Assembly (NCBI GenBank): GCA_016124445.1 | Contig: WGNR01000003.1 | Span: 62,001 to 126,000, forward strand | Direction of reading: 5' to 3' | Length of the DNA: 64,000 bases | DNA from: a bacterium | Lineage (GTDB): Bacteria; Planctomycetota; Planctomycetia; Pirellulales; Pirellulaceae | Shown here: piece after piece, positions 56,433-64,000 of the stretch | Position numbering within the stretch: the first letter of the stretch is position 1 | Layout: each line of letters begins with the position of its first letter | The notes under the pieces: model-generated | What the model saw: the letters and a program-made list of their open reading frames with translations, nothing else | Databases searched by the model: none | Told to the model about the DNA's origin: nothing | Made by a program: the position numbers and the translations under genes

Positions 56433-57090
56433 AGCCTTGGGCGGCCCTCTCTTTTGATTGCCGCTGCAACCATCGCCTGGCGAAGTAAGTTAATACCAGC
56501 GGAAGGCCGGCGGAAATTGCCAACGCAATTACCAGCCACTCCTGCTGGGCCGCGACCTGACCGAACGCCGCATAGGCGACCGCGATACCTGCATTGCAAA
56601 GAAGCACGGGGGGCCAGAACTTTCGCCAGGAAAGACCTTGTACCCCCAACAAGATGACGGCCGCTTCCGCCAAGATAGGAAGAGCCCTGGTAATCACCAA
56701 AGTGGCCACTCCCCATTGCTCGGCGAATTTTTTCAAGTGAACAACATCCGTTTCCGCCATCCAGCGGCGCTGCAGGGATGGCCCTGCCCATTTCGCCAGC
56801 CCAAACCCAAGGGCGGCACCAACGGTCAATCCGGCGAAACAAACGCCCCCTCCGGCCAAAACACCCAGTTTTGCCCCGGCAAGGGTGTTCACCAGACTCG
56901 ACGGAACGGGCAAAAAGACGTCCAGAGAGAGCAGAGAGAACAGTACTAACGCCGTAAGTCCTGGGCTCATTTGGGTTTCCTCCCAAATCTTGCCGGCTTG
57001 TTCGAACGAATGCCCCCAGATCAGGAAGGGCACGATCGGGACCGCCAGCACGGCTGCGATCAGTGTCAGAATCCTCAAAAAAGCAGGCAT
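56431..57090 (-). CDS. VTT/SNARE-associated-domain membrane protein (TVP38/DedA-like)
   Basis: 219 residues from ATG 57090; an earlier TTG at 57105 is possible. It has several membrane helices and the VTT core: LDVFLPVPSSLVNTLAGAKLG with the re-entrant Pro-Ser pattern, then GAALGFGLAKWAG and ITRALPILAEAAVIL. The DedA/VTT superfamily includes lipid scramblases and envelope-maintenance proteins. No partner gene is nearby. It is convergent with the unknown gene before it. Confidence 0.85.
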   Translation of the reverse strand: MPAFLRILTLIAAVLAVPIVPFLIWGHSFEQAGKIWEETQMSPGLTALVLFSLLSLDVFLPVPSSLVNTLAGAKLGVLAGGGVCFAGLTVGAALGFGLAKWAGPSLQRRWMAETDVVHLKKFAEQWGVATLVITRALPILAEAAVILLGVQGLSWRKFWPPVLLCNAGIAVAYAAFGQVAAQQEWLVIALAISAGLPLVLTYFARRWLQRQSKERAAQG

Positions 57091-57235
57091 CGTTTTGCGG
57101 CTCAATTCCCTGAATTTCTTGGCATCGAAGTTTTGACTTAACTATCATTTTGACTGGGGTAGGATTACCACAGTACAACCACATTCTCCTGAAACCAAGG
57201 TTTCGCAAGAGATTATCCGACAGCTTCCTGAAACG

Positions 57236-57919
57236 GTGAAAAGAATCATGGTCCCAAGAGCAATCCTCGCAGCACTAGTAATGCCGCTATTGGTCAGTTC
57301 CTGCTATGCCCAAAACTGGGCTGGTGGCTGGGGAGGTGGCTGGGGCGGCGGTGGTTGGGGTGGAGGCTACTACGCTTCGACCGAAGCCGAAGGCTTCCAA
57401 CGCGGACTCGCGGATGTGGTCCGATCTCAGGGGATCTACAACCTGACGACTGCCAAGGGCAACGTGTATCAAGAGGAAGCCAACGCTCAATACATCGAAA
57501 ACCGCAATCGAGCCCAGGAAGTCTGGTTCGACATGCGTCGTCGTAACGATGCCTACCGCGCAGAGAAACGTGGTCCGGCACTGACCAGCGAGCAGATCTT
57601 CCGAATCAACGCCCAGCGCGCTCCGAAACGTTTGAACGACGATCAAATCGATCCGGTCACCGGCGAATTGCATTGGCCGCTTCTACTTACGGCGATGATC
57701 TACGACCCTTACCGAAAAATCATCGACACCGGGTTCGAAAAGCGATCACAGAAAGGTTCGTTCTCGAACTACGAATCTCAGCAGGAAATCGTCAAATCTG
57801 TCGAGTCGATGTACGACGAACTGAAGAAGCGGATTCGCGACTATGAACCGCAGGAATACATCGATGCGAATCGTTTCATGGAAGCGTTGTCGTACGACGT
57901 GCGATTCCCAGCCAACTAG
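57236..57919 (+). CDS. Exported Gly/Trp-rich protein of unknown function
   Basis: 227 residues from GTG 57236, with an in-frame ATG at 57248 as the alternative. A signal peptide ends near SCYAQ. The mature protein begins with a Gly/Trp run of the GGGWGGGGWGGG type, about 18 residues long, then turns into charged helical sequence (EGFQRGLADVVRSQGIYNLTT, ENRNRAQEVWFDMRRRNDAY). I recognise no domain. It precedes the HEAT-repeat gene by 94 bases, in the same direction. Confidence 0.65.
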   Translation: MKRIMVPRAILAALVMPLLVSSCYAQNWAGGWGGGWGGGGWGGGYYASTEAEGFQRGLADVVRSQGIYNLTTAKGNVYQEEANAQYIENRNRAQEVWFDMRRRNDAYRAEKRGPALTSEQIFRINAQRAPKRLNDDQIDPVTGELHWPLLLTAMIYDPYRKIIDTGFEKRSQKGSFSNYESQQEIVKSVESMYDELKKRIRDYEPQEYIDANRFMEALSYDVRFPAN

Positions 57920-58013
57920 TCAGCCGTGCCCTAACGCAGGCACTCTGATAGATTCTGACACCTTGGACAAGCAACAAGAACTCATCTCAATGATATCGAA
58001 ACTGGAGACGGCG

Positions 58014-59732
58014 ATGATTGCCCGTTTGTTCCTTTTTAGTGCTGCCATGTTGGTTTGCAGCACACTTTCGGCAGCTGAGCCAACCACTGAGCAACTATTG
58101 ACTGACTTGAATGCTGGTGGCGACAAGTCATATGCGGCAGCTGATCAACTGACCAATGCCCCCGCCAATGTCGCCGTTCCGGCACTGATCACTGCCCTGG
58201 GCAGTATTGACGAAGAACTTCAGCGGCATGCCGCCAAGGCGATCGCGACGTTCGGGCCCCAAGCCAAGAGCGCCAACGAAACGCTCACGAAACTGCTTGA
58301 TAGCCCGATCCCGAAGGTTCGCGCTTATTCAGCTTACGCGTTGGGCAAGATCAATGCCGGCACCAACGAAGTCATGCCTAAGCTGATCAAGCTGGTGGCT
58401 GACCGCGATGCCATGGTTCGCCACGAAGCCCTGGAATCGCTGCTGAAAATCGATGCCGATCCTGAAGTCTCGCTTCCGATCATCGTGAAGCTGCTGGAAG
58501 ATGCCGATCCAGCCATGGTTTTGCCAATCCTCACCGAGATGGCCGAAGAAGGGGATAAGGCACTGCCGCGTCTTCGCATTGCCCTGAAAAACCCAAAGGC
58601 TGCCTACTGGGCCTGCCTGGTCGCCTCGGAAATGGGTAAGTCGGCGGCTCCGGTCGTTCCAGAGCTGACTTCCGTGCTGGATAACAAAGATCCTGAAACC
58701 CGAATGCACGCCCTGATCGCACTCGGGGAAATTGGTCCAGAAGCCAAATCGTCGATCGATCGCGTCATTCAAACGCTCCAAAATGATCCGGTTCCCGCGG
58801 TGAAATACTCCGCGGCATTCGCGTTGGCCTCGATGCAAGACACTAAGGCCACCGAAGTGCTGCAGAAGGCTGCTGAGGGGAATGATGCCTTTCTCACGCT
58901 TATCAGCTATTACGCTGTCGCGAAACTGAATCCAGAAGACAAAGAGAAAATGGCTACCGCCGCGACGTTCCTCATCGAGGCGATGAAGAACGAAAACCCC
59001 AACGTTCGTGCCGCGGCCGCTCGTTGTCTGGCGAATTTGAATGCTCCAATTGAAATGATCCAACCGATCATGGTCGAAGCCTTGAACGATGCCGATCCTC
59101 GCGTGGTTGCCAACATTACGGAAACCGTCGTGAAGCTTGGCCCCCAGGTTCTTCCACGGGTCGTGAATGGCCTGAAGAACGAAAAACTGAAATGGTTTGC
59201 CGTAAGCATCATTCGCCGTTGGGGCGAAGCCGCTCCGGATGCGGTTGGTCCCCTGGTCGACGCCTTAAAGTCGTCCGATGATCAAGAATTTCAGGCCGAA
59301 GTGCTGATGACCCTCGGTGCCATTGGCGAAAAGGCCAGCAGTGCCGTCGATGCCATTCAACCACTGCTGAAATCAGACTCGCGACCGCTGCAGCTTGATG
59401 CCATGTACGCGTTGGGCCGCATCGGTAGTGCCGCCAGCCCTGCCAAGGACGACATCATGGCACTGCTGGTAAGTGATGATAGCTTTACTCAGTTTGCGTC
59501 GGCCTGGGCGTTGGCTCACATCGCTCCGGAAGATCCCGATGTTGTCGCCAAGGCGATCCCGGTCCTGGCAAAGCATTTGACTGACAAGTCGCAAGACTAC
59601 ATTCCCGGTGAAGCCGCGAACGCCCTGGTACTATTCGGCGAAAAAGCCAATTCGGTTCTGCCTCAGCTCAAAGAAGCCGCCGAAGCAGGCAACCAGGCTG
59701 CTGCCGATGCCGTGAAGAAACTGACGATGTAA
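58014..59732 (+). CDS. Exported HEAT-repeat protein
   Basis: 572 residues from ATG 58014, with GGAG six bases upstream; an ATG at 57990 would add eight residues and lacks that signal. A signal peptide ends near TLSAAE. The rest is made of about a dozen helical HEAT-like repeats (VRAYSAYALGKIN, PETRMHALIALGEIGPEA, ALGRIGSAASPAKDDIMALL), a solenoid for binding proteins. No enzyme motif is seen. Confidence 0.88.
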   Translation: MIARLFLFSAAMLVCSTLSAAEPTTEQLLTDLNAGGDKSYAAADQLTNAPANVAVPALITALGSIDEELQRHAAKAIATFGPQAKSANETLTKLLDSPIPKVRAYSAYALGKINAGTNEVMPKLIKLVADRDAMVRHEALESLLKIDADPEVSLPIIVKLLEDADPAMVLPILTEMAEEGDKALPRLRIALKNPKAAYWACLVASEMGKSAAPVVPELTSVLDNKDPETRMHALIALGEIGPEAKSSIDRVIQTLQNDPVPAVKYSAAFALASMQDTKATEVLQKAAEGNDAFLTLISYYAVAKLNPEDKEKMATAATFLIEAMKNENPNVRAAAARCLANLNAPIEMIQPIMVEALNDADPRVVANITETVVKLGPQVLPRVVNGLKNEKLKWFAVSIIRRWGEAAPDAVGPLVDALKSSDDQEFQAEVLMTLGAIGEKASSAVDAIQPLLKSDSRPLQLDAMYALGRIGSAASPAKDDIMALLVSDDSFTQFASAWALAHIAPEDPDVVAKAIPVLAKHLTDKSQDYIPGEAANALVLFGEKANSVLPQLKEAAEAGNQAAADAVKKLTM

Positions 59733-59763
59733 TCGATTCTCGAACATCGAATGCAATTAAGCG

Positions 59764-59790
59764 AAAGGCCGCCTCGAATGGGTGGCCTTT
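59764..59790 (+). terminator. Weak terminator after the HEAT-repeat gene
   Basis: AAAGGCCGCC (59764-59773) pairs with GGTGGCCTTT (59781-59790) with one G-U pair and a 7-base loop. The T-run is short, so termination may be partial. Confidence 0.5.
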
Positions 59791-59943
59791 CTGCTTGCTA
59801 GCGTTGCCACTTTTCGGCAAAATGGCTGCCTGACTTGAACTGATCTTTTGTCAAAACGCTGATTTTGCTAGTAATTTTCGAGCCGACACTATTTTCTTGA
59901 GAATGGATGCCAGAAAGAGTTTCGCATGTTAGGCAAGGATGCC

Positions 59944-62619
59944 ATGAAAAACATTTACCTGCGTTTGGCCGTGATTGGAGGCGTGGTTGCCCTGGGCGCC
60001 ACCGCCATCGGACAATCGATGATGGCATCGCGAGATTCTTCGGACCCAGCGCCGATCGAAATCTCGCAGATCCCACCCGGAGAATCTCCCCAGCAGCCGC
60101 AACCACCGAGCTTCCCCAGTTCGCACGTGGTATTGGCCTCGAATGACACGCCGACCGAAGCAGCGGCGCATGAATCGACTTCGCCCACGTCACCGGAGCC
60201 ACCAGCCCCAACCCCGGCCTCTCGATTCCGAATTGGTGACGGCAGCGAAGCCGCTACCCCTGTCGAATCCGAATCGCCGCATGCCGCCGAACCGACTCCC
60301 GCCTCATCGGCGGGCCGTTACAGCCGCTTCCTCGGCGATTCCTCCCAGTCGCCAACCGCCGCTGCGGAAACAGCCACTCCTCCGTCACCACCGGTAGGAA
60401 GCAGTCGCTTCAGTGTTGGCGATAGCCATTCGACCTCAACCACAAATCCCGCCGCCCATTCGGCAGAAAATCCGGCGGCTAGTTCCATGCCATCCATGCC
60501 GCCTGGCCCTCGAAGTTTTGCTTCCGAAGCGGAAAACGCAACCGCTGCGGGAGCAGACGCCGCCGCTTCTCTATCGAACCGCTTCCAAACAGGTGTCTCG
60601 ACGATCGCGGAACAAGCAACCCAGGCCGCAACCGAAGTAGAAACAGAAGCAGGTGCGGCCGCCGCAGAAGCCTCGTCAACCGCACAGGAAGGGCTAAGGG
60701 AAGCCAATTCTCGGTTTTCTACCATGGTCCACTCAGCAGCCGAATCGATCCCCCATCCGGCCGAACCTGCTGGCAGCGCCGCTCCGACTCCGGCACCAGG
60801 CACGATGCCCATGCATCCAGGCTTCAGCGCCAGCCCTAATCCATCGACCGAAGGTAGTACCGTAACCCCAATGCCACCCAATCCTGCGCGGTTTTCGGCA
60901 GGTCTCGGGTCTACGTCACCTGCTCAACCGCATACAATGTCAGCTGATCCGGCTCATTCAAGCGTCGGCGGTACGCCTCCAATGCAGCCGACTGCTCCGA
61001 ACTATTCGATCACGCCGCATCCAAGTGTGACGGGGTCGGCATCGCCCACAGGCATGGACCGGACACGGGGGTTTTCGGAAACGCCAGCTACCCCTGTTTC
61101 TGCCCAACTAGGCAGTCAGCCACTTCCGGCCTACCCGCCGGCATCTTCGCCTCAGCCAACGCACCTGCCTGAGCCAACTGCCATCGCATCGCGAACGCCA
61201 GCAACCCAAGGCATGCTGGTCTCGGCTCGGCCCGGTGACATTCGCCTGGAAGGGGATCAGCAGCCAAGCATTCGGCTCGAAAAGATCGCACCTCCCGAAG
61301 TGCAAGTCGGCAAGGTTGCCACCTTTGAACTTCATCTGGAAAACAACGGCCAGGTCGACGCGTCAAACGTGATCGTTCGCGACATGGTCCCGGCCGGCAC
61401 GAAGCTTGTTTCAACCAGCCCTCAGGCCCAAGTCGGTTCCGACGGCAGCCTGATCTGGGATCTGGGTACGCTTCAGCCGCAAGAACGTCAATCATTGAAG
61501 CTCGAAATCCTGCCGCTGGAAGAAGGCAACATCGGTAGCGTGGCCAGTGTTTCGTTCGCTGCGACCGCTTCGGCCAAATCGATCGTGACCCGACCGAAGC
61601 TGACCCTCACCCAGGCCAGTGCCGCCACCGTGTTGGCTGGCAATCAACTTGGTATCACCATTACGATCAACAACCCAGGTACCGGGGCAGCAACCGGTAT
61701 CGTGCTGGAAGAAAACGTCCCGGGCAACTTTGCCCATCCCGCCGGCAAAGAACTGGAATTCGAAGTCGGTACCCTCAAACCAGGCGAATCTCGCACACTT
61801 GATCTGGTCCTCAACGCAGTTGCTGCGGGGCATGTTCAAAACATCCTGCGAGCTCGTGGCGATGGCAATTTGTCGGCCGAACATGCACTCGACTTGGAAG
61901 TGGTCGCTCCGCAGCTTCAAGTTGCCATGAATGGCCCAGAGCTTCGTTACCTGGAACGACCCGCCAAGTACACCGTTTCGATCAGCAACCCTGGCACCGC
62001 ACCGGCTCACGAGATCGACTTGGTAACTTACCTGCCCAAGGGTTTGAAGTTTGTCGAAGCCAATCATGCGGGCCAGTACGATTCGACCCGTCACGCGGTC
62101 TTTTGGAGCCTGCAGGAACTGCCTCCGGCCCAGACTGGTACGGTCGAATTGGTGGCGTTACCGATCGAAGCAGGCGACCAGCGCCTGCGTGTGGAAGGCT
62201 CCGCCGACAAAGGTTTGACTGCCGAAGACGAATCGATGCTTCGCGTCGAAGGCCTGGCCGCCATCTTCTTCGAGGTGGCCGACGTCGCCGATCCGATCGA
62301 AGTGGGCAAAGATACGACCTACGAAATCAAGGTCGTCAATCAAGGTTCCAAAGAAGCAACCAACGTTCAGATTGCCGCCGCGCTGCCGGACGGCTTACGG
62401 GCAATCTCGGCCGATGGGGAAGTCCCTGGCCAGATCCAAGGGCAGCAGATCATCTTCCAATCGATTGCTCGCATCGAACCGAAGCAGTCGGTCCGACTGA
62501 AAATCCAAGCTCAAGGGGTGATGCCCGGCGACCAACGCATCCGTGTTCAGGTCCGCACCGACGGCATTCCCAACCCGATCACGAAGGAAGAGAGTACGAC
62601 GGTTTACTCTGACCGTTAA
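59944..62619 (+). CDS. Exported DUF11-repeat protein with Ser/Pro/Ala-rich N-terminal region
   Basis: 891 residues from ATG 59944, preceded by AAGGA; ATG 59926 is an in-frame alternative. One N-terminal hydrophobic helix (IYLRLAVIGGVVALGATAIG) is followed by about 400 residues of low-complexity Ser/Ala/Pro/Thr sequence containing a short repeated motif around Arg-Phe (R94, R128, R155, R213, R257, R316). The C-terminal half has about four tandem DUF11-type beta domains, with blocks such as LHLENNGQVDASNVIVRD and KVVNQGSKEATNVQIA. DUF11 domains occur in surface and envelope proteins of planctomycetes; a structural role is likely. Confidence 0.85.
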   Translation: MKNIYLRLAVIGGVVALGATAIGQSMMASRDSSDPAPIEISQIPPGESPQQPQPPSFPSSHVVLASNDTPTEAAAHESTSPTSPEPPAPTPASRFRIGDGSEAATPVESESPHAAEPTPASSAGRYSRFLGDSSQSPTAAAETATPPSPPVGSSRFSVGDSHSTSTTNPAAHSAENPAASSMPSMPPGPRSFASEAENATAAGADAAASLSNRFQTGVSTIAEQATQAATEVETEAGAAAAEASSTAQEGLREANSRFSTMVHSAAESIPHPAEPAGSAAPTPAPGTMPMHPGFSASPNPSTEGSTVTPMPPNPARFSAGLGSTSPAQPHTMSADPAHSSVGGTPPMQPTAPNYSITPHPSVTGSASPTGMDRTRGFSETPATPVSAQLGSQPLPAYPPASSPQPTHLPEPTAIASRTPATQGMLVSARPGDIRLEGDQQPSIRLEKIAPPEVQVGKVATFELHLENNGQVDASNVIVRDMVPAGTKLVSTSPQAQVGSDGSLIWDLGTLQPQERQSLKLEILPLEEGNIGSVASVSFAATASAKSIVTRPKLTLTQASAATVLAGNQLGITITINNPGTGAATGIVLEENVPGNFAHPAGKELEFEVGTLKPGESRTLDLVLNAVAAGHVQNILRARGDGNLSAEHALDLEVVAPQLQVAMNGPELRYLERPAKYTVSISNPGTAPAHEIDLVTYLPKGLKFVEANHAGQYDSTRHAVFWSLQELPPAQTGTVELVALPIEAGDQRLRVEGSADKGLTAEDESMLRVEGLAAIFFEVADVADPIEVGKDTTYEIKVVNQGSKEATNVQIAAALPDGLRAISADGEVPGQIQGQQIIFQSIARIEPKQSVRLKIQAQGVMPGDQRIRVQVRTDGIPNPITKEESTTVYSDR

Positions 62620-62644
62620 GCCTCGCTGACGAACGATAAAAAGG

Positions 62645-62679
62645 AAAAGCTACGTTTCCAAAAGGACGTAGCTTTTTTT
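62645..62679 (+). terminator. Intrinsic terminator after the DUF11 gene
   Basis: AAAAGCTACGT (62645-62655) and ACGTAGCTTTT (62666-62676) form an 11-bp stem with a 10-base loop, followed by further T. It stands between convergent genes, and the A-run on the other side lets it work in both directions. Confidence 0.9.
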
Positions 62680-62706
62680 ATTGAATCATCTTGTATTCCG
62701 GTCTGT

Positions 62707-63633
62707 CTAGAAGCTCTCAGCCATGTCGCGAGCATGGTAGCTGCTTCGTACGAACGGGCCGCTGGCGACTTTCAGGAAGCCCATGCTTTTGGCCTGATGG
62801 CCCAGCTCTTCGAACTCTTCCGGGCGAAGGTATCGGACCACCGGCAAGTACTTCTTCTGGTCAGGCTGCAAGTACTGTCCCAACGTCAGGAAATCGACGT
62901 CGACGTCACGCAGGTCGGCCAAAGTGTCCAGTAGTTCTTCCCGCGTCTCGCCCAGTCCCAGCATCAAACCGCTCTTGGTTTTTGTTTGCGGAGCGATCTC
63001 CTTAACTTGGCGTAATAGCTCGAGAGTCCAGCGGTATTCCGATTTGGGGCCTCGCACCCGGCGATAGAGCCGCGGAACGGTTTCTGTGTTGTGGTTGAAT
63101 ACCTCTGGCTTCGCTTCCAGCACGCGTGCGAGGGCTTCTTTCGAGTCGATGAAGTCTGGTGTCAACACTTCGATCGTTGCCCCAGTCCGTTCGCGGACCG
63201 CTTGGATGCAGCGGTAGTAGTGATCAGCGCCGCCATCGGGCAGATCGTCCCGGGTCACCGAGGTGATTACCACATGCTTGAGGCCTAAACGGTAGGCTGC
63301 TTCAGCCAGACGTTCCGGTTCGTCGGCGGATAACTCCTGGGGGGCTCCGCGCGAGACCGAGCAGAAACTGCAGGCCCGGGTGCAAACCGCCCCAAGGATC
63401 ATGAAGGTGGCCGTCTGCTGCGAGTAGCATTCCATGCGATTGGGGCACTTGGCTTCTTCGCAGACAGTTTCGAGACCCAATTCCTTCATCAGATGGGTCG
63501 TCTTATGGCCAGGATCCCCCTTGGGTACGTTCCGCTTCAACCAGCGAGGAAGACGTCGTCCCGATTCGGGAGAGGGAATATCAGAGGTATCGACGATCGG
63601 AAGCTCAACTGGCTGCTTGGCGGGTTCGATCAC
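62707..63633 (-). CDS. lipA: Lipoyl synthase (radical SAM)
   Basis: 308 residues from GTG 63633. Inserts the two sulfur atoms into protein-bound octanoyl groups to make lipoyl cofactor. Both iron-sulfur sites are present: the auxiliary cluster C58/C63/C69 (CEEAKCPNRMEC) and the radical SAM triplet C84/C88/C91 (CTRACSFC). The C-terminal Arg-Ser-Ser-Tyr block (VRSSYHA) that ligates the auxiliary cluster is intact. It overlaps the end of the lipB-like gene by 29 bases, so the pair is co-expressed. Confidence 0.96.
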   Translation of the reverse strand: MIEPAKQPVELPIVDTSDIPSPESGRRLPRWLKRNVPKGDPGHKTTHLMKELGLETVCEEAKCPNRMECYSQQTATFMILGAVCTRACSFCSVSRGAPQELSADEPERLAEAAYRLGLKHVVITSVTRDDLPDGGADHYYRCIQAVRERTGATIEVLTPDFIDSKEALARVLEAKPEVFNHNTETVPRLYRRVRGPKSEYRWTLELLRQVKEIAPQTKTKSGLMLGLGETREELLDTLADLRDVDVDFLTLGQYLQPDQKKYLPVVRYLRPEEFEELGHQAKSMGFLKVASGPFVRSSYHARDMAESF

Positions 63634-64000
63634 GGGTATGCTTGACTACTTCGGGAAACAGAGGATGGCTCGAGTGCCAGGTTGCCTGGCAGGTACCAAA
63701 CCGCTCGGCCAAATGGATCGCAACACTGCGCGCGACTTCCCCTATTGTAGGGCAGGACTCCGTTTCTTCCAGGAGACTGCTCATCGTTACCGAGTCTCCG
63801 GGGCAAGCAAGTTCTTCGGGATTGGCCTCGACACCCACCTGACTGTGGGGCGTGCAGGTAACATTCAGAAACGCACCATGGCTGGTGATCCAGTTTTGGA
63901 CGGACACTCCGATGGCGGCCAGCATGCCGCTGCGTCCCCACAAGCCGAAACGCCCTGGCCGTTTGTAGCTGGGAACCTCGTATAGTCGAACGGTGTCTAA
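63605..64000 (-). CDS. lipB: LipB-like octanoyltransferase, 5' part beyond the window
   Basis: The visible 131 residues are the C-terminal part; the frame is open to the window edge. The block IGVSVQNWITSHGAFLNV matches LipB, which moves octanoyl groups from acyl-carrier protein to lipoyl domains. The expected catalytic Lys in the block before it is a Met here (GLWGRSGMLAAIGV), although the Cys region later (ELACPGDSVTMSSL) keeps a Cys. Either this is an inactive or altered relative, or the Lys is supplied differently. It overlaps lipA, as in usual lipBA operons. Confidence 0.8.
   Translation of the reverse strand, partial: LDTVRLYEVPSYKRPGRFGLWGRSGMLAAIGVSVQNWITSHGAFLNVTCTPHSQVGVEANPEELACPGDSVTMSSLLEETESCPTIGEVARSVAIHLAERFGTCQATWHSSHPLFPEVVKHTRDRTRQAAS

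Overview
The window looks like chromosomal DNA from a planctomycete, most like the Pirellulaceae. The evidence is the gene content: a sialate O-acetylesterase-type esterase, a ThuA-like protein, several large secreted or membrane proteins with von Willebrand A, HEAT, NHL and DUF11 modules, leucine-rich-repeat proteins behind an RRQFSLRT-type membrane anchor, PcfJ-like proteins, and an ECF42 sigma factor operon. Shine-Dalgarno signals are often weak, GTG and TTG starts are common, and housekeeping genes are scattered rather than grouped in pathway operons. I saw no rRNA, tRNA, CRISPR array, insertion sequence or phage genes.

Layout. 1-4.7 kb: end of a metzincin-like protease, an AlaC-type aminotransferase, carA and a CPBP-family membrane protease; the aminotransferase-carA gap holds a possible minus-strand structured RNA with its own terminator. 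5.1-7.8 kb: ppdK. 8-11.4 kb: a small lipoprotein, a SASA-domain esterase and a large unknown secreted protein. 11.5-17.2 kb (minus): two tandem PcfJ-like genes, then two tandem LRR genes, two adjacent local duplications. 17.3-20.5 kb (minus): an ECF42 sigma factor, YCII/DGPF protein, SRPBCC protein and DoxX-like protein in likely operon order, with a SpoIIAA-like gene ahead. 20.8-29.5 kb: a membrane-anchored unknown, a secreted alpha/beta hydrolase, three unknowns, the CCA-adding enzyme, a rhodanese, a ThuA-like protein and a DUF481 outer-membrane protein. 29.8-41 kb: a coiled-coil membrane protein, a small Ser-rich protein, a glycosyltransferase, ligA, a cupin, uvrA, a ThiF/MoeB-type E1 protein, a TerB-like protein and a possible degenerate retropepsin. 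41.4-51.7 kb: a PAS-GAF-receiver signalling protein, a metallophosphoesterase, and a minus-strand cluster of a large VWA protein, MoxR ATPase, DUF58 protein and BatA-type VWA protein. 51.9-64 kb: a 2OG-Fe(II) oxygenase, an NHL lipoprotein, a Sua5-YwlE fusion followed by rpiB, an unknown, a VTT membrane protein, three exported proteins, lipA and the 3' part of a lipB-like gene.

The points most worth a second look are: the possible ncRNA at 2692-2770; a palindromic modular repeat present twice, each time between convergent genes; the LipB-like protein with Met where the catalytic Lys is expected; the fusion of a tRNA t6A synthase with a YwlE-type phosphatase; and the duplicated PcfJ and LRR gene pairs. 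Gene starts given here were chosen by codon, ribosome-binding signal and family alignment; where they are uncertain the entry says so.
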